NCBI GenBank assembly: GCA_910585785.1
Contig: CAJUEV010000008.1
Coordinates: forward strand, 1 to 64,000
Source of the DNA: an uncultured Christensenella sp.
GTDB taxonomy: Bacteria > Bacillota > Clostridia > Christensenellales > Borkfalkiaceae
DNA length: 64,000 nucleotides
Direction: 5' to 3'
Under the pieces are notes generated by a model. It had not been told where the DNA came from. It made no database searches and saw only the letters and a program-made list of their open reading frames with translations. The translations under genes and the position numbers were made by a program. Below are positions 14,088 through 22,206 of the stretch, piece after piece. Each line of letters begins with the position of its first letter. Within the stretch, counting starts at the first letter, position 1.

Positions 14088-16280
14088 ATGGCAATACAAT
14101 TGAAAAACTTCCAACTTAAAGCAGTTGATTCGCTAATGGATGCAATGCACAACGATAAAAGAGAAATCATATTAAAAAGCTGCACCGGTAGCGGTAAAAC
14201 AATAATTTTAACACACTTTATCAATACATATATGCGGAGTTTTGGAAATACCGTATTTGTTTGGCTTACACCAGGTAAAGGCAATTTGGAAGAACAAAGC
14301 AAAGAGAAAATGGATCAATACATATACGGTGCCTCTACTAAATTGTTATGCGATGTTATGACAAGCGGATTTAATGCAGGCGATTCGTGTTTTATTAACT
14401 GGGAAAAACTAACAAAAAAAGGAAATACCGCCCTGCGCGATAGCGAAAGAACCAATTTCCTTGAACATATAGAAAAAGCTTTAGATTCTGGCATTACTTT
14501 CAAAGTAATCGTCGACGAATCCCACCAAAACGATACAATTAAAGCGGATGAAATTATCGAATATTTCAAGACAGATAAGATCGTCCGTTGTTCTGCCACA
14601 CCTAAACCTTACAGAAATGCGTTTACAGTAGAAGTTCCTGAAGAAGACGTAATCGCTGAAGGATTAATTAAAAAACTATTGATTATCAATGAAAACTTTG
14701 AACAGAATATAACGGTTGATGACCAAATTACTTACCTAATTGATAAAGCACTTGATAAGCAACGAGAACTACATTCTGCCTTTTTAAGATTAAAAGCGAA
14801 TATCAACCCTCTTATTGTTGTTCAACTTCCTAATAAGTCGGATGCATTGTTAGAAAGTGTTGAAAGATATTTCAACAGCAAAGGAATTTCATACGAAAAT
14901 AATCAACTGGCAGTTTGGCTTTCTGATAAAAAACAAAACCTTGAAAATATTGTTCAACCTAATGCTACCCCCATTGCCGTTATAATAAAACAAGCTGTTG
15001 CTACTGGTTGGGATTGCCCTCGCGCTCATATACTTGTCAAGCTACGCGATAATATGAGTGAAACGTTTGAAATTCAAACTATTGGGCGAATTCGTAGAAT
15101 GCCAGAAGCTAAGCACTATGAAAACGATTTGCTTGACAGTTGCTATCTCTATACACTTGACGGAGCTTTTACTGAGAGTGTTAAACAATCATTAGGAAAA
15201 GGCGCGCTTGATGCAAGAAAATTGTTATTAAAACCAGAACATCGAGCTTTTACAATTATTACTGAATACAAGACAGATGTTCCCTTCCCAAGAGATGCGG
15301 CTTTAACTTTACGAGTATTCAGCGAACACTTCAAAACAAAATATAGTCTAACAGGAAAACTTTTAGAGAACAAAACTAAGCTACAGGCATGCGGCTTTAA
15401 CTTTAGTCAAGATATCGTTGACTATACAAAATCAGGATCAGTATCAAAATTAGAAAAAGAGCAGATTGACGACTTAAATGCTATTTCCATACATGAGGAA
15501 CTTAACACAACTAAACACGGCAGAGATTATCATCACTGTGTGTCGGAAATCGGCTTAAAGGTTACTTTAGATTATTCTAGAATAAACACTGTTGTAAGAA
15601 AACTTTTCCTTAAAGATTTGCGCAGTGATTATAAAGTGCTTGGATTAGAGATTCGAGAGCTGTATTCTTTCGTTATCAACAATAAAGAACGTTTAATTGC
15701 CGAGATACGAGAAGCGATGTCGTCCACTATGCTTCAACAGTCGCTCAAGGTAAATAATATTACTGAGAAACCTCTTTCGTTCCCGTTAGAATATTTATTT
15801 ACTTATGACGGAACGGCTAAAGTACAAACCGAGCTTACAAAAAACGTTTATAAAGGTTATTTGGTTTCTGCCGAAAAACGCTCGGCTTCGGAAAAATTAT
15901 TTGAAAAGTTTTGCGAAAGTAGCAAGAACGTTGACTGGTTTTATAAAAACGGTGATAAGGGTGCAGAATATTTCTCGATCGTTTATGAAGATAATTTAGG
16001 AAAGCAAAAATCCTTTTATCCCGATTACATAATATCCATCAACGGAAAAATTTGGATTATCGAAACGAAAGGTGGCTTTACCAAATCTGGCGAAAGTGAA
16101 GATATTGATAAATACACCGGTAAGAAATTTGAAGTGTTAAAACACTATTTGAACAAGTATGATTTAAAAGGCGGTATCGTAAGACAAGATAAACAAAGCT
16201 TTGAATTATGCATTTGTACTGACACATACTCCGACGACATCAAAAGTGATGCATGGAAGGTTTTAAGCGAGATTTTATAA
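14088..16280 (+). CDS. res: Type III restriction endonuclease subunit (Res)
   Basis: The 730-residue protein has an SF2 helicase core: Walker A SCTGSGKTIIL (Lys37), Walker B box DESH (143-146), RCSATPKPY and IQTIGRIRRMPE (motif VI). A C-terminal PD-(D/E)xK-type nuclease is seen as PDYIISINGK followed by IIETKGG at about 645-665. It would translocate or slide on DNA with ATP and cut when two unmethylated inversely oriented sites meet. It is shorter than P1/EcoP15I Res (about 970) but has all the core motifs. Confidence 0.9.
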   Translation: MAIQLKNFQLKAVDSLMDAMHNDKREIILKSCTGSGKTIILTHFINTYMRSFGNTVFVWLTPGKGNLEEQSKEKMDQYIYGASTKLLCDVMTSGFNAGDSCFINWEKLTKKGNTALRDSERTNFLEHIEKALDSGITFKVIVDESHQNDTIKADEIIEYFKTDKIVRCSATPKPYRNAFTVEVPEEDVIAEGLIKKLLIINENFEQNITVDDQITYLIDKALDKQRELHSAFLRLKANINPLIVVQLPNKSDALLESVERYFNSKGISYENNQLAVWLSDKKQNLENIVQPNATPIAVIIKQAVATGWDCPRAHILVKLRDNMSETFEIQTIGRIRRMPEAKHYENDLLDSCYLYTLDGAFTESVKQSLGKGALDARKLLLKPEHRAFTIITEYKTDVPFPRDAALTLRVFSEHFKTKYSLTGKLLENKTKLQACGFNFSQDIVDYTKSGSVSKLEKEQIDDLNAISIHEELNTTKHGRDYHHCVSEIGLKVTLDYSRINTVVRKLFLKDLRSDYKVLGLEIRELYSFVINNKERLIAEIREAMSSTMLQQSLKVNNITEKPLSFPLEYLFTYDGTAKVQTELTKNVYKGYLVSAEKRSASEKLFEKFCESSKNVDWFYKNGDKGAEYFSIVYEDNLGKQKSFYPDYIISINGKIWIIETKGGFTKSGESEDIDKYTGKKFEVLKHYLNKYDLKGGIVRQDKQSFELCICTDTYSDDIKSDAWKVLSEIL

Positions 16281-16292
16281 GAGGTATAACAA

Positions 16293-17210
16293 ATGAAAGC
16301 TCCAAATAAGAATGTTCCTATTTACGTTTATTATGTAACAATTGAAAAACAGAAAAGTTCTACGGCAGCTTCTTCCAAATATGATATGGGAGAAATAGTC
16401 AATGCCTTTACAAAGGTGTTACGATTTACTATTTCGCAAGAATTAACCGAACGTAAAATTGATAATACTGCAGCGGATAAAATAATTTGGCTTGACGATT
16501 TTAAGGATTTAGAGAATGGAAATTATAATCTTATTTTCAAATCTGCTAAATATAATCATGTCCGAAATGAAATTGATACGGTAAATATGACTCCTTTAGG
16601 TCAGCGCAAACGTCCACAGGATGGCGATGAAGAAAAAACGCATCTGTGTATTCGCTTAGCGGATGGACAAATGAGATTTCTTGCTATTCATGAAAGCAAT
16701 CATTATGGCATTTCTATTAAAGGAATCGTTGATTACTTAAATTCTCAATTTGAAAAGCTGAATGAACAAGACGAGCAAGAAGCATTTTATCGAGCTTCTT
16801 ATGAAATTGTACCAAGTGAAGAGTTTTTGACACGGTTGAAAAAAGCTAAAACGATGCACGCAATGCGACTTGAGGTAGATAGAGAAGTATTTAAAGATGA
16901 CTTTTGGTCATTATCTGGAAGAAACGATATTAGAGAAACTGTTGAAGTCGTTTTAAAACGCCCTAAGGGAACTAAAATTTTTCCGGAAAATTTAATTAAA
17001 GCGTATTATGATAATATGCAAAGCGACAGTCGAATAAAAAGTATAACCGTAAGTGGTCGTGGCTCAGCCAATGATACTATGGAAATTTCAACTGATTTGA
17101 TTAAAATGAAGCATTGTATTTCAGTTGAGTGCGAGGATGTAACATTCGAAGTCCGTAGCTCTGACTTCTTTTTAAAAGCACAAGGTTTTATAGATAATAT
17201 GTCGAGGTAA
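16293..17210 (+). CDS. Unrecognised 305-residue protein in the mod-res operon
   Basis: I do not recognise the family. The soluble charged protein starts NVPIYVYYVTIEKQ. It has a central MRFLAIHESNHYGISIKGI segment (a His/Ser/Asn-rich loop that could be functional) and a beta-rich C-terminus (EISTDLIKMKHCISVECEDVTF interrupted by short turns). It follows res by 12 bp and precedes a membrane-protein gene by 4 bp, so it is almost certainly in the same operon. Its constant association with a membrane partner would suggest an accessory defence module; this is inference. Confidence 0.75.
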   Translation: MKAPNKNVPIYVYYVTIEKQKSSTAASSKYDMGEIVNAFTKVLRFTISQELTERKIDNTAADKIIWLDDFKDLENGNYNLIFKSAKYNHVRNEIDTVNMTPLGQRKRPQDGDEEKTHLCIRLADGQMRFLAIHESNHYGISIKGIVDYLNSQFEKLNEQDEQEAFYRASYEIVPSEEFLTRLKKAKTMHAMRLEVDREVFKDDFWSLSGRNDIRETVEVVLKRPKGTKIFPENLIKAYYDNMQSDSRIKSITVSGRGSANDTMEISTDLIKMKHCISVECEDVTFEVRSSDFFLKAQGFIDNMSR

Positions 17211-17214
17211 AGTT

Positions 17215-17745
17215 ATGAAAAGACTATTTTTACCGATTGTCGATTATTTTCGCACAAGACGGAAAGTCATATTGAAGTTTATAGCTCCGATAATTTGTTC
17301 AGGAATTTTCATAGGATTATCTTTTTTGATTCCCCTACAAGAAGATGCTAACATTCCACAGATTTTTTCAGATTTCATTAATGCTTTAATAAGTATCGTT
17401 GCAATTTTTATTTCATTTTCAATCGCCATTATTTCAATTTTGGTGTCTGCCGATAACCCTAATATACAGCGATTGAGAGAAATGCAGTCAAAAGATGGTT
17501 CAATGAAAGAATTAAACGGAAAGCCGCTGACTCTATTTCAAGTCTTACTTTCCAATCTTGCTTACAATGTGTTTATTGAAGTTCTATTCTTAGTAGTACT
17601 TATTGTGTATTTACTTATCAAAGCTGTAATTCCCGAAGTAGCTATCCGATATTTAATTGCATTTGGGGTTTTTGGCATTGTTCATATTTTACTAATTCTT
17701 TTGGAAACAGTTGTGCAAATGTATCACACATTTTGGCAAAATTAA
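17215..17745 (+). CDS. Small multi-pass membrane protein in defence operon
   Basis: The 176-residue protein has about four transmembrane segments: IIC...FIGLSFLIP at about 25-40, ALISIVAIFISFSIAIISIL at about 57-77, VFIEVLFLVVLIVYLLI at about 120-136, and YLIAFGVFGIVHILLILL at about 146-163. Basic residues at the N-terminus suggest a cytoplasmic start. It overlaps the next short frame by 13 bp. No family is recognised. Membrane proteins coupled to cytosolic sensors are frequent effectors in abortive-infection systems, which is the context-based guess here. Confidence 0.72.
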   Translation: MKRLFLPIVDYFRTRRKVILKFIAPIICSGIFIGLSFLIPLQEDANIPQIFSDFINALISIVAIFISFSIAIISILVSADNPNIQRLREMQSKDGSMKELNGKPLTLFQVLLSNLAYNVFIEVLFLVVLIVYLLIKAVIPEVAIRYLIAFGVFGIVHILLILLETVVQMYHTFWQN

Positions 17746-17927
17746 AGAATCATTTAACAACCGATAATAAGATTATATTTGGACGTTTAATCTATAATAA
17801 AAAAGTGTCTGAATACAAAGAGCACAAAAAATTTTTTAATGAACTCGCTCAACAAGTTATTGATTTTTGCATAGCTAACGTAAAAGACTATCATATTAAA
17901 ACAGGAACAATCAAAGAAGAAAATTAG
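17733..17927 (+). CDS. Short frame overlapping the membrane gene (possible frameshifted tail)
   Basis: The 64-codon frame begins at TTG 17733 inside the last codons of the preceding gene, in the -1 phase. It encodes a soluble basic segment (KNHLTTDNKIIFGRLIYNKK..., KKFFNELAQQVIDFCI). It could be a coupled small protein or the cytosolic tail of the 176-residue protein after a frameshift, natural or assembly-derived. The overlap sequence TTTTGGCAAAATTAA includes short homopolymers. Confidence 0.5.
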   Translation: MAKLKNHLTTDNKIIFGRLIYNKKVSEYKEHKKFFNELAQQVIDFCIANVKDYHIKTGTIKEEN

Positions 17928-17968
17928 AATCTTAAGTTAAATATATACCAAAGAGGCAATTTATAAAA

Positions 17969-18631
17969 ATGTATAATTCAATAAGTAGTGAATTTAAAGA
18001 TAAGTCAAAATATCTTACAAATCAGACACTTTATATTGGTCTTCCGATTTTTTATTTTGGTGTAGGTGTTTTACTGGTTTATTTATTAAAATGGGATATA
18101 TTCAATCCTTTCTATTTATTTTTTGTGTTTTTCGGTGTAATAACATTTCTTATTCTAATTTCTTATTATGGATTAATACTAAAAACCGTAAAAAGTGAAA
18201 AAGAGTTTTCTTGGAAAAAAAGTTGGAGAATTCTTAAAATGATTAACTTTTACACTGAAACAGTACATAATAAAGATATTGACTTATTAAAGAATATATT
18301 AAAAGACTATGGAGTTAATACAAGACCAAAGGTTTTAGAAGTATTAAGACATTACCAATGTTTATTGCCACGCAAAATTATTAGTGGTGGGCATTTGCTT
18401 TCTATACTTGCGCTAACGATTGCTACTCTTGCACTATTATTTCAGGATAGTATATATAACTCTGAAAGCAAATTATTTATGGTTTTTTTTGTTATTCTAA
18501 TGGTAATAGCCATATATATGTTAATAGATATTTTAAACAAAAACTTTTTTCGCGTATTAGGTGTAGATGCCTTAAACGAGCGCATTGAAATGGCGGTTTC
18601 AGAAATTTGGATCCATTCATTGATTAAATAG
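17969..18631 (+). CDS. Membrane protein, last gene of the island
   Basis: The 220-residue protein has two N-terminal transmembrane segments (about 24-43 and 50-70), a soluble middle of about 70 residues (KSEKEFSWKKSWRILKMI..., ILKDYGVNTRPKVLEVL) and two further segments (about 140-155 and 168-185). No family is recognised. The two-helix, soluble, two-helix plan recalls small membrane effectors of defence systems, without sequence proof. It ends in TAG before a strong terminator. Confidence 0.7.
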   Translation: MYNSISSEFKDKSKYLTNQTLYIGLPIFYFGVGVLLVYLLKWDIFNPFYLFFVFFGVITFLILISYYGLILKTVKSEKEFSWKKSWRILKMINFYTETVHNKDIDLLKNILKDYGVNTRPKVLEVLRHYQCLLPRKIISGGHLLSILALTIATLALLFQDSIYNSESKLFMVFFVILMVIAIYMLIDILNKNFFRVLGVDALNERIEMAVSEIWIHSLIK

Positions 18632-18649
18632 GATAATAATTAGGAAACA

Positions 18650-18676
18650 AAATCGGGGCAAATGCCCCGATTTTTT
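18650..18676 (+). terminator. Terminator of the island operon
   Basis: AAATCGGGGCA / TGCCCCGATTTTTT hairpin directly after the last island gene. Confidence 0.92.
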
Positions 18677-18746
18677 GTATGTTTTTTGCCTCTTAAATGG
18701 TCATTTTTTAGCAGAAAAGTTGAACGAAAAGGACAATTAGTCCGTC

Positions 18747-18845
18747 ACTCCCAAAAAATAGGGAGGTTTTTGGGAGTAAAGTTTTGAAAATCGTTTGGGA
18801 GCGCAATATATTGTGTTTTTTATTCTTTGCAACTACTATATATTG
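18747..18845. repeat. Right-end integrase-type binding repeats
   Basis: ACTCCCAAA (18747-18755, inverted), TTTGGGAGT (18769-18777) and TTTGGGAGC (18794-18802) match the left-end arm repeats. CAATATATTGTG (18804-18815) and ACTATATATTG (18835-18845) match the left-end palindrome arms. Confidence 0.7.
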
Positions 18846-18867
18846 TTGTTGCTATTTTAATTAAGTC

Positions 18868-18879
18868 CTCTGACTCCGT
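18868..18879 (+). other. Right attachment core (attR-like)
   Basis: CTCTGACTCCGT repeats the tRNA-Gln anticodon-stem core exactly. The following bases, with TTG and TTCAA at tRNA-like spacing, look like a decayed 3' half of tRNA-Gln, as expected for a displaced half gene. No gene lies in 18880-18958. Confidence 0.75.
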
Positions 18880-18958
18880 TGTTTATTGTTTCAACCTTAT
18901 TCGCCGAGGTTATAAAACAAACTAAAAGACCGGCTTTAATGTTAGATTTCTGATTAAT

Positions 18959-21301
18959 TTATTCCCCTACAAGCAAGTTTTTGGGGGATATTTTTTTGAT
19001 TTTAAGCGACATTAAGCACGCTATGCCAAACGACAGAATAATAAACCCGATTCCCGCAAACGTAACAAACACGATAGGAATATTAAACGTACACTTTACA
19101 ATGCCGAGCGAACTGAAAAACAGCGACAAAAGCGGATTGATAATAAAACAGCCTATAATTATGCCGACAACCGTCGAAATTATAATAGCAGGCATAAACG
19201 AAAGCGCAGTCTGCAAAATGAGTTGCTTCGTTGTAAATCCAAGCGATTTGAGTATTCCGTAGTCCCGCTTTTTGTTGTTCAGCATCGTGCGGACAAGCAG
19301 ATACAATACAAATGCAATTATTACCGCCGAAAGAATAAGGATTGCGATTACTATTATCGTCATAAGCGAAACATAAACGCCGGCAGCAGCGTCAATCGTT
19401 GCATTGACATTTATAACGGTATTAACATTACCCTCAAAATTCCCTTTCATTTCTTCGTTGAAAGCGTCTATATCAGTACCTTCCGCAAGCTTGATATAAT
19501 AAGTAACGCTCTGCAACGTTCCCAACCGCTCGAAACCCTTTCTTGTCAGAAGGCAATCCCTGCCGAGATTGTTTGAAATTTGCGTAAATCCGCAAATAAG
19601 ATATTTCTGAGTGTTACCGTTTAAAGCTATTTCTATTTCGTTGCCGACTTCAAAGCCTTTCTCTTTTGCATATTTTGCGCCGATAGCAATTTCATTATCG
19701 TATTTAGGGAATCTGCCCTTAAAAATCGTGTTTTGATTATTAAGCACGGAAAAATCATCACACATATCCGCCAAAAGTTCCGCACCGCCGACGTGCGATA
19801 TGGTTACGGAGTTATAAAGATACGCCTTTTCGACACGGCTGTCGGAATTTAACTTATCAATAAAATCGTCTTCGACTTCAATTTGCACGTTAATAGCGCT
19901 GTCAGTTGTTTCACCCATAATAATATCTATGAAAGGCGTCATATCAACAATAATGTTTTCAAACATAAGCCCCGAAAACACGACCACGAGCGAGAGAACG
20001 AACATTGTTATACAAATCGTTATATTATTCTTTACACTCGATAAAGTAGTTTTGAGCGCAAGCGCGACATTAAGCGGGGCTTTCATCTTTTCAAGCGGAA
20101 CGTGATTACGCTTAAAGTTATGAGTCTGAACGCCCGAACGCAGCGCAACGATAGGCTCTATTTTTTTGATTCTACGAGCCGAAAGCCAAGTGGAAAGCGC
20201 GACTGCGCCGCCCAAAATCAAAAGCGAGATAAGCGCGGGTAACGGTAAAAAATGAATTGCATACGGTATTCCCGTCTGCGCTATCATCATCGTATTTACC
20301 GCGGGAAAAATTGCATAAGAAGCCGCTATACCAACGATTGCCGCAATGACAGTCAGCCCCAAAAACTGCAATAAAAGAGAGTAAACGAGTTGCCTCGAAG
20401 TATAACCCGTGGCTTTAAAAGCACCGAGATTTTTAATGTTGACTTGAATATAATTGATAATATTCGATATAATTACCACAAGCGCAATCAAGAGTACGAT
20501 AAACGCCATTGCGCTTATAATGCTCGAACAAATCATTTGCGAAATGTATCTTGCTTGCAAAACCACGTCATAACAGCAACCTATCATACAAGTATTAGGA
20601 AAATGCCCAGAAACGGTTGATTTTAATATAGCTTCATAATTGAGGTTAGTTGATTTGTCGTTCAAACGTACCGAACACAGCGTTGTCTTGGATGCGTAAT
20701 TCAATTCTTCAAGCTCGGCATACTTATCTGCCGTAAGTATGATTTGAGTTAAAGCGCAGTTATGAGAGCCTAACATTGTGTTGTTGAAGAAGCCGCATAT
20801 TGTGTACACTACGGGGTGGCTTCCGATAGTTAATTCAATCGTTTTGCCTACGGAATTATCATTTGACTTATAAAGCATAGGCAAATATACACCGCTCGTA
20901 AACTCGCTATCCTCAACGATTTCGGATTTGCCGATTGTGCGCGAAATAGCCGTTTGCTTATCCATAAAAACAAACTCGCTGTTCATCATTCCGCCGTTAT
21001 AAGGGAACGTGCCGACCATACGCATACATTTATCTAAACGGTATTCTTTAACGTCGGCGTCTTTTGCAAGTGTTTCGGTTAAAAACCCGTAAACCGTTCC
21101 GTCGGTATCGTCTACCGCAAGCGTAACGTGTTCGGCATTGAGTTTATCGTGGTATCTCAAAAAGTTGGCTTTATAGTCCATAGACAACATAAGCCATAGG
21201 TTTAAGAGCATAGCCGCAAGCAAAATCAGCACGACGATAGCAGCCGCTTGTCCTTTTGCTTTCCGCATATTAGAGCGGGCTATAAGAAATAGCTTTCTCA
21301 T
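18959..21301 (-). CDS. ABC exporter permease, FtsX/MacB-type
   Basis: The 780-residue protein has ten predicted transmembrane segments in the duplicated FtsX arrangement: one N-terminal, three around 255-375, one around 425, then three at the C-terminus. Two large extracytoplasmic domains lie at about 45-255 and 450-640. YGILKSLGFTTKQLILQ near residue 680 is the typical intracellular coupling segment. It follows its ATPase by 1 bp. With the adjacent two-component system it probably handles a cell-envelope or antimicrobial-peptide signal; the substrate is unknown. Confidence 0.88.
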   Translation of the reverse strand: MRKLFLIARSNMRKAKGQAAAIVVLILLAAMLLNLWLMLSMDYKANFLRYHDKLNAEHVTLAVDDTDGTVYGFLTETLAKDADVKEYRLDKCMRMVGTFPYNGGMMNSEFVFMDKQTAISRTIGKSEIVEDSEFTSGVYLPMLYKSNDNSVGKTIELTIGSHPVVYTICGFFNNTMLGSHNCALTQIILTADKYAELEELNYASKTTLCSVRLNDKSTNLNYEAILKSTVSGHFPNTCMIGCCYDVVLQARYISQMICSSIISAMAFIVLLIALVVIISNIINYIQVNIKNLGAFKATGYTSRQLVYSLLLQFLGLTVIAAIVGIAASYAIFPAVNTMMIAQTGIPYAIHFLPLPALISLLILGGAVALSTWLSARRIKKIEPIVALRSGVQTHNFKRNHVPLEKMKAPLNVALALKTTLSSVKNNITICITMFVLSLVVVFSGLMFENIIVDMTPFIDIIMGETTDSAINVQIEVEDDFIDKLNSDSRVEKAYLYNSVTISHVGGAELLADMCDDFSVLNNQNTIFKGRFPKYDNEIAIGAKYAKEKGFEVGNEIEIALNGNTQKYLICGFTQISNNLGRDCLLTRKGFERLGTLQSVTYYIKLAEGTDIDAFNEEMKGNFEGNVNTVINVNATIDAAAGVYVSLMTIIVIAILILSAVIIAFVLYLLVRTMLNNKKRDYGILKSLGFTTKQLILQTALSFMPAIIISTVVGIIIGCFIINPLLSLFFSSLGIVKCTFNIPIVFVTFAGIGFIILSFGIACLMSLKIKKISPKNLLVGE

Positions 21302-21302
21302 T

Positions 21303-22064
21303 TTACCACCCCATATCTTTCAGAAAGGCAGTAAGTTTTTCGTGCCTTGCCGTATCGCCGTGCGCATATTTGCCTAAATTACATTCGCCGAGAATTACGC
21401 CGTCTTTCAAATAGAGAATACGGTTGCCGCGACGTGCGGAACGCATATCGTGAGTAACCATTACAACGCTTTGCCCTTGTTCGTTAAACTTTGTAAGCGT
21501 GTCTAAAACGTCAAGCCCCGTTTTACTGTTAAGCGCGCCGGTAGGCTCGTCGGCAAACAGTATTTCGGGGCTATTGATAAGCGCACGGACTATGCCAACC
21601 CTTTGCGCTTCGCCGCCCGATATTTGCGTAGGAAATTTCTTTTGCGTTTCTTCGGATATATCAACCGCCGCAAACAGTTGCTTTGCTTTTTGTACAAGTG
21701 CCTTTTTGTCTTTGTTTACAAGCAACCCTGCGGAAAGTACGTTATCCATAACGCTCATTCCGTCGATAAGATAAATTTGCTGAAATACAAACCCGCAATG
21801 GTCGCGGCGGAATACCGCAAGTCCGTCCTGCGATAAATCCGAAATGACTTTATCCCCGAAAGTGATAGTACCGAGCGACGGCGTATCCATACCGGAAAGC
21901 GCGTATAAAAGCGTTGATTTTCCCGCGCCGCTTGCACCCATAATTACGGTAAAATCGCCCTGATAAAGTTCCAAATCAATGTTTTTCAGAACGTGTTGCT
22001 GTTGTCCCCCGTTAGAGAAAGTCTTGCATAGTTTTTCGGTTTTCAATAAAAGTTGCTGTTGCAT
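21303..22064 (-). CDS. ABC transporter ATPase (LolD/MacB/BceA type)
   Basis: The 253-residue ATPase has Walker A GASGAGKST, signature ISGGEAQRVGIVRAL, Walker B ILFADEPTGALN and the switch His in VMVTHD. The FVFQQIYLIDGMSVMDNV segment is typical for MacB/BceA-like subunits paired with FtsX-type permeases. AAAGGAGG precedes the ATG. Three response-regulator boxes lie just upstream (22106-22146), so its expression probably depends on the neighbouring two-component system. Confidence 0.95.
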   Translation of the reverse strand: MQQQLLLKTEKLCKTFSNGGQQQHVLKNIDLELYQGDFTVIMGASGAGKSTLLYALSGMDTPSLGTITFGDKVISDLSQDGLAVFRRDHCGFVFQQIYLIDGMSVMDNVLSAGLLVNKDKKALVQKAKQLFAAVDISEETQKKFPTQISGGEAQRVGIVRALINSPEILFADEPTGALNSKTGLDVLDTLTKFNEQGQSVVMVTHDMRSARRGNRILYLKDGVILGECNLGKYAHGDTARHEKLTAFLKDMGW

Positions 22065-22105
22065 ATAGAAACCTCCTTTTTACACGCTCATTGTACATTT
22101 TATAA

Positions 22106-22146
22106 TTCTTAAATGTCTTTAACGATTTCTTAAATATTTCTTAAAT
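22106..22146 (-). promoter_or_regulatory. Three phased TTCTTAAAT boxes upstream of the ABC operon
   Basis: TTCTTAAAT occurs at 22106-22114, 22127-22135 and 22138-22146, spaced 21 and 11 bp (two and one helical turns). The same 9-mer occurs upstream of the response-regulator gene at 24200-24208 in the same orientation relative to transcription. The repeats are typical of tandem OmpR-family sites. Confidence 0.75.
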
Positions 22147-22206
22147 AAGTTCACAAATTTTTTGGCGTTCGGCAATGTCGAACGTGCTTTTGCTTGCGCC
22201 GTTAAT

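Larger units (their letters stand above)
8161..18879. mobile_element. Integrative defence island in tRNA-Gln
   Basis: The 10.7-kb segment starts in the tRNA-Gln anticodon stem and ends at an exact second copy of its 12-bp core CTCTGACTCCGT (8161-8172 and 18868-18879). It encodes a tyrosine integrase next to the tRNA. TTTGGGAGT arm-type repeats and ACTATATATTG/CAATATAT motifs lie at both ends. It is more AT-rich than its flanks. Cargo: Fic protein, XRE regulator, GIY-YIG/DUF4357 protein, type III restriction-modification genes, an unknown 305-residue protein and membrane proteins. No conjugation or capsid genes are present, so any transfer needs a helper. Confidence 0.88.

Noticed and set aside
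18880..18958. Functional second tRNA-Gln
   Set aside because: Only the core and a degenerate T-loop-like piece remain; no acceptor stem can form.
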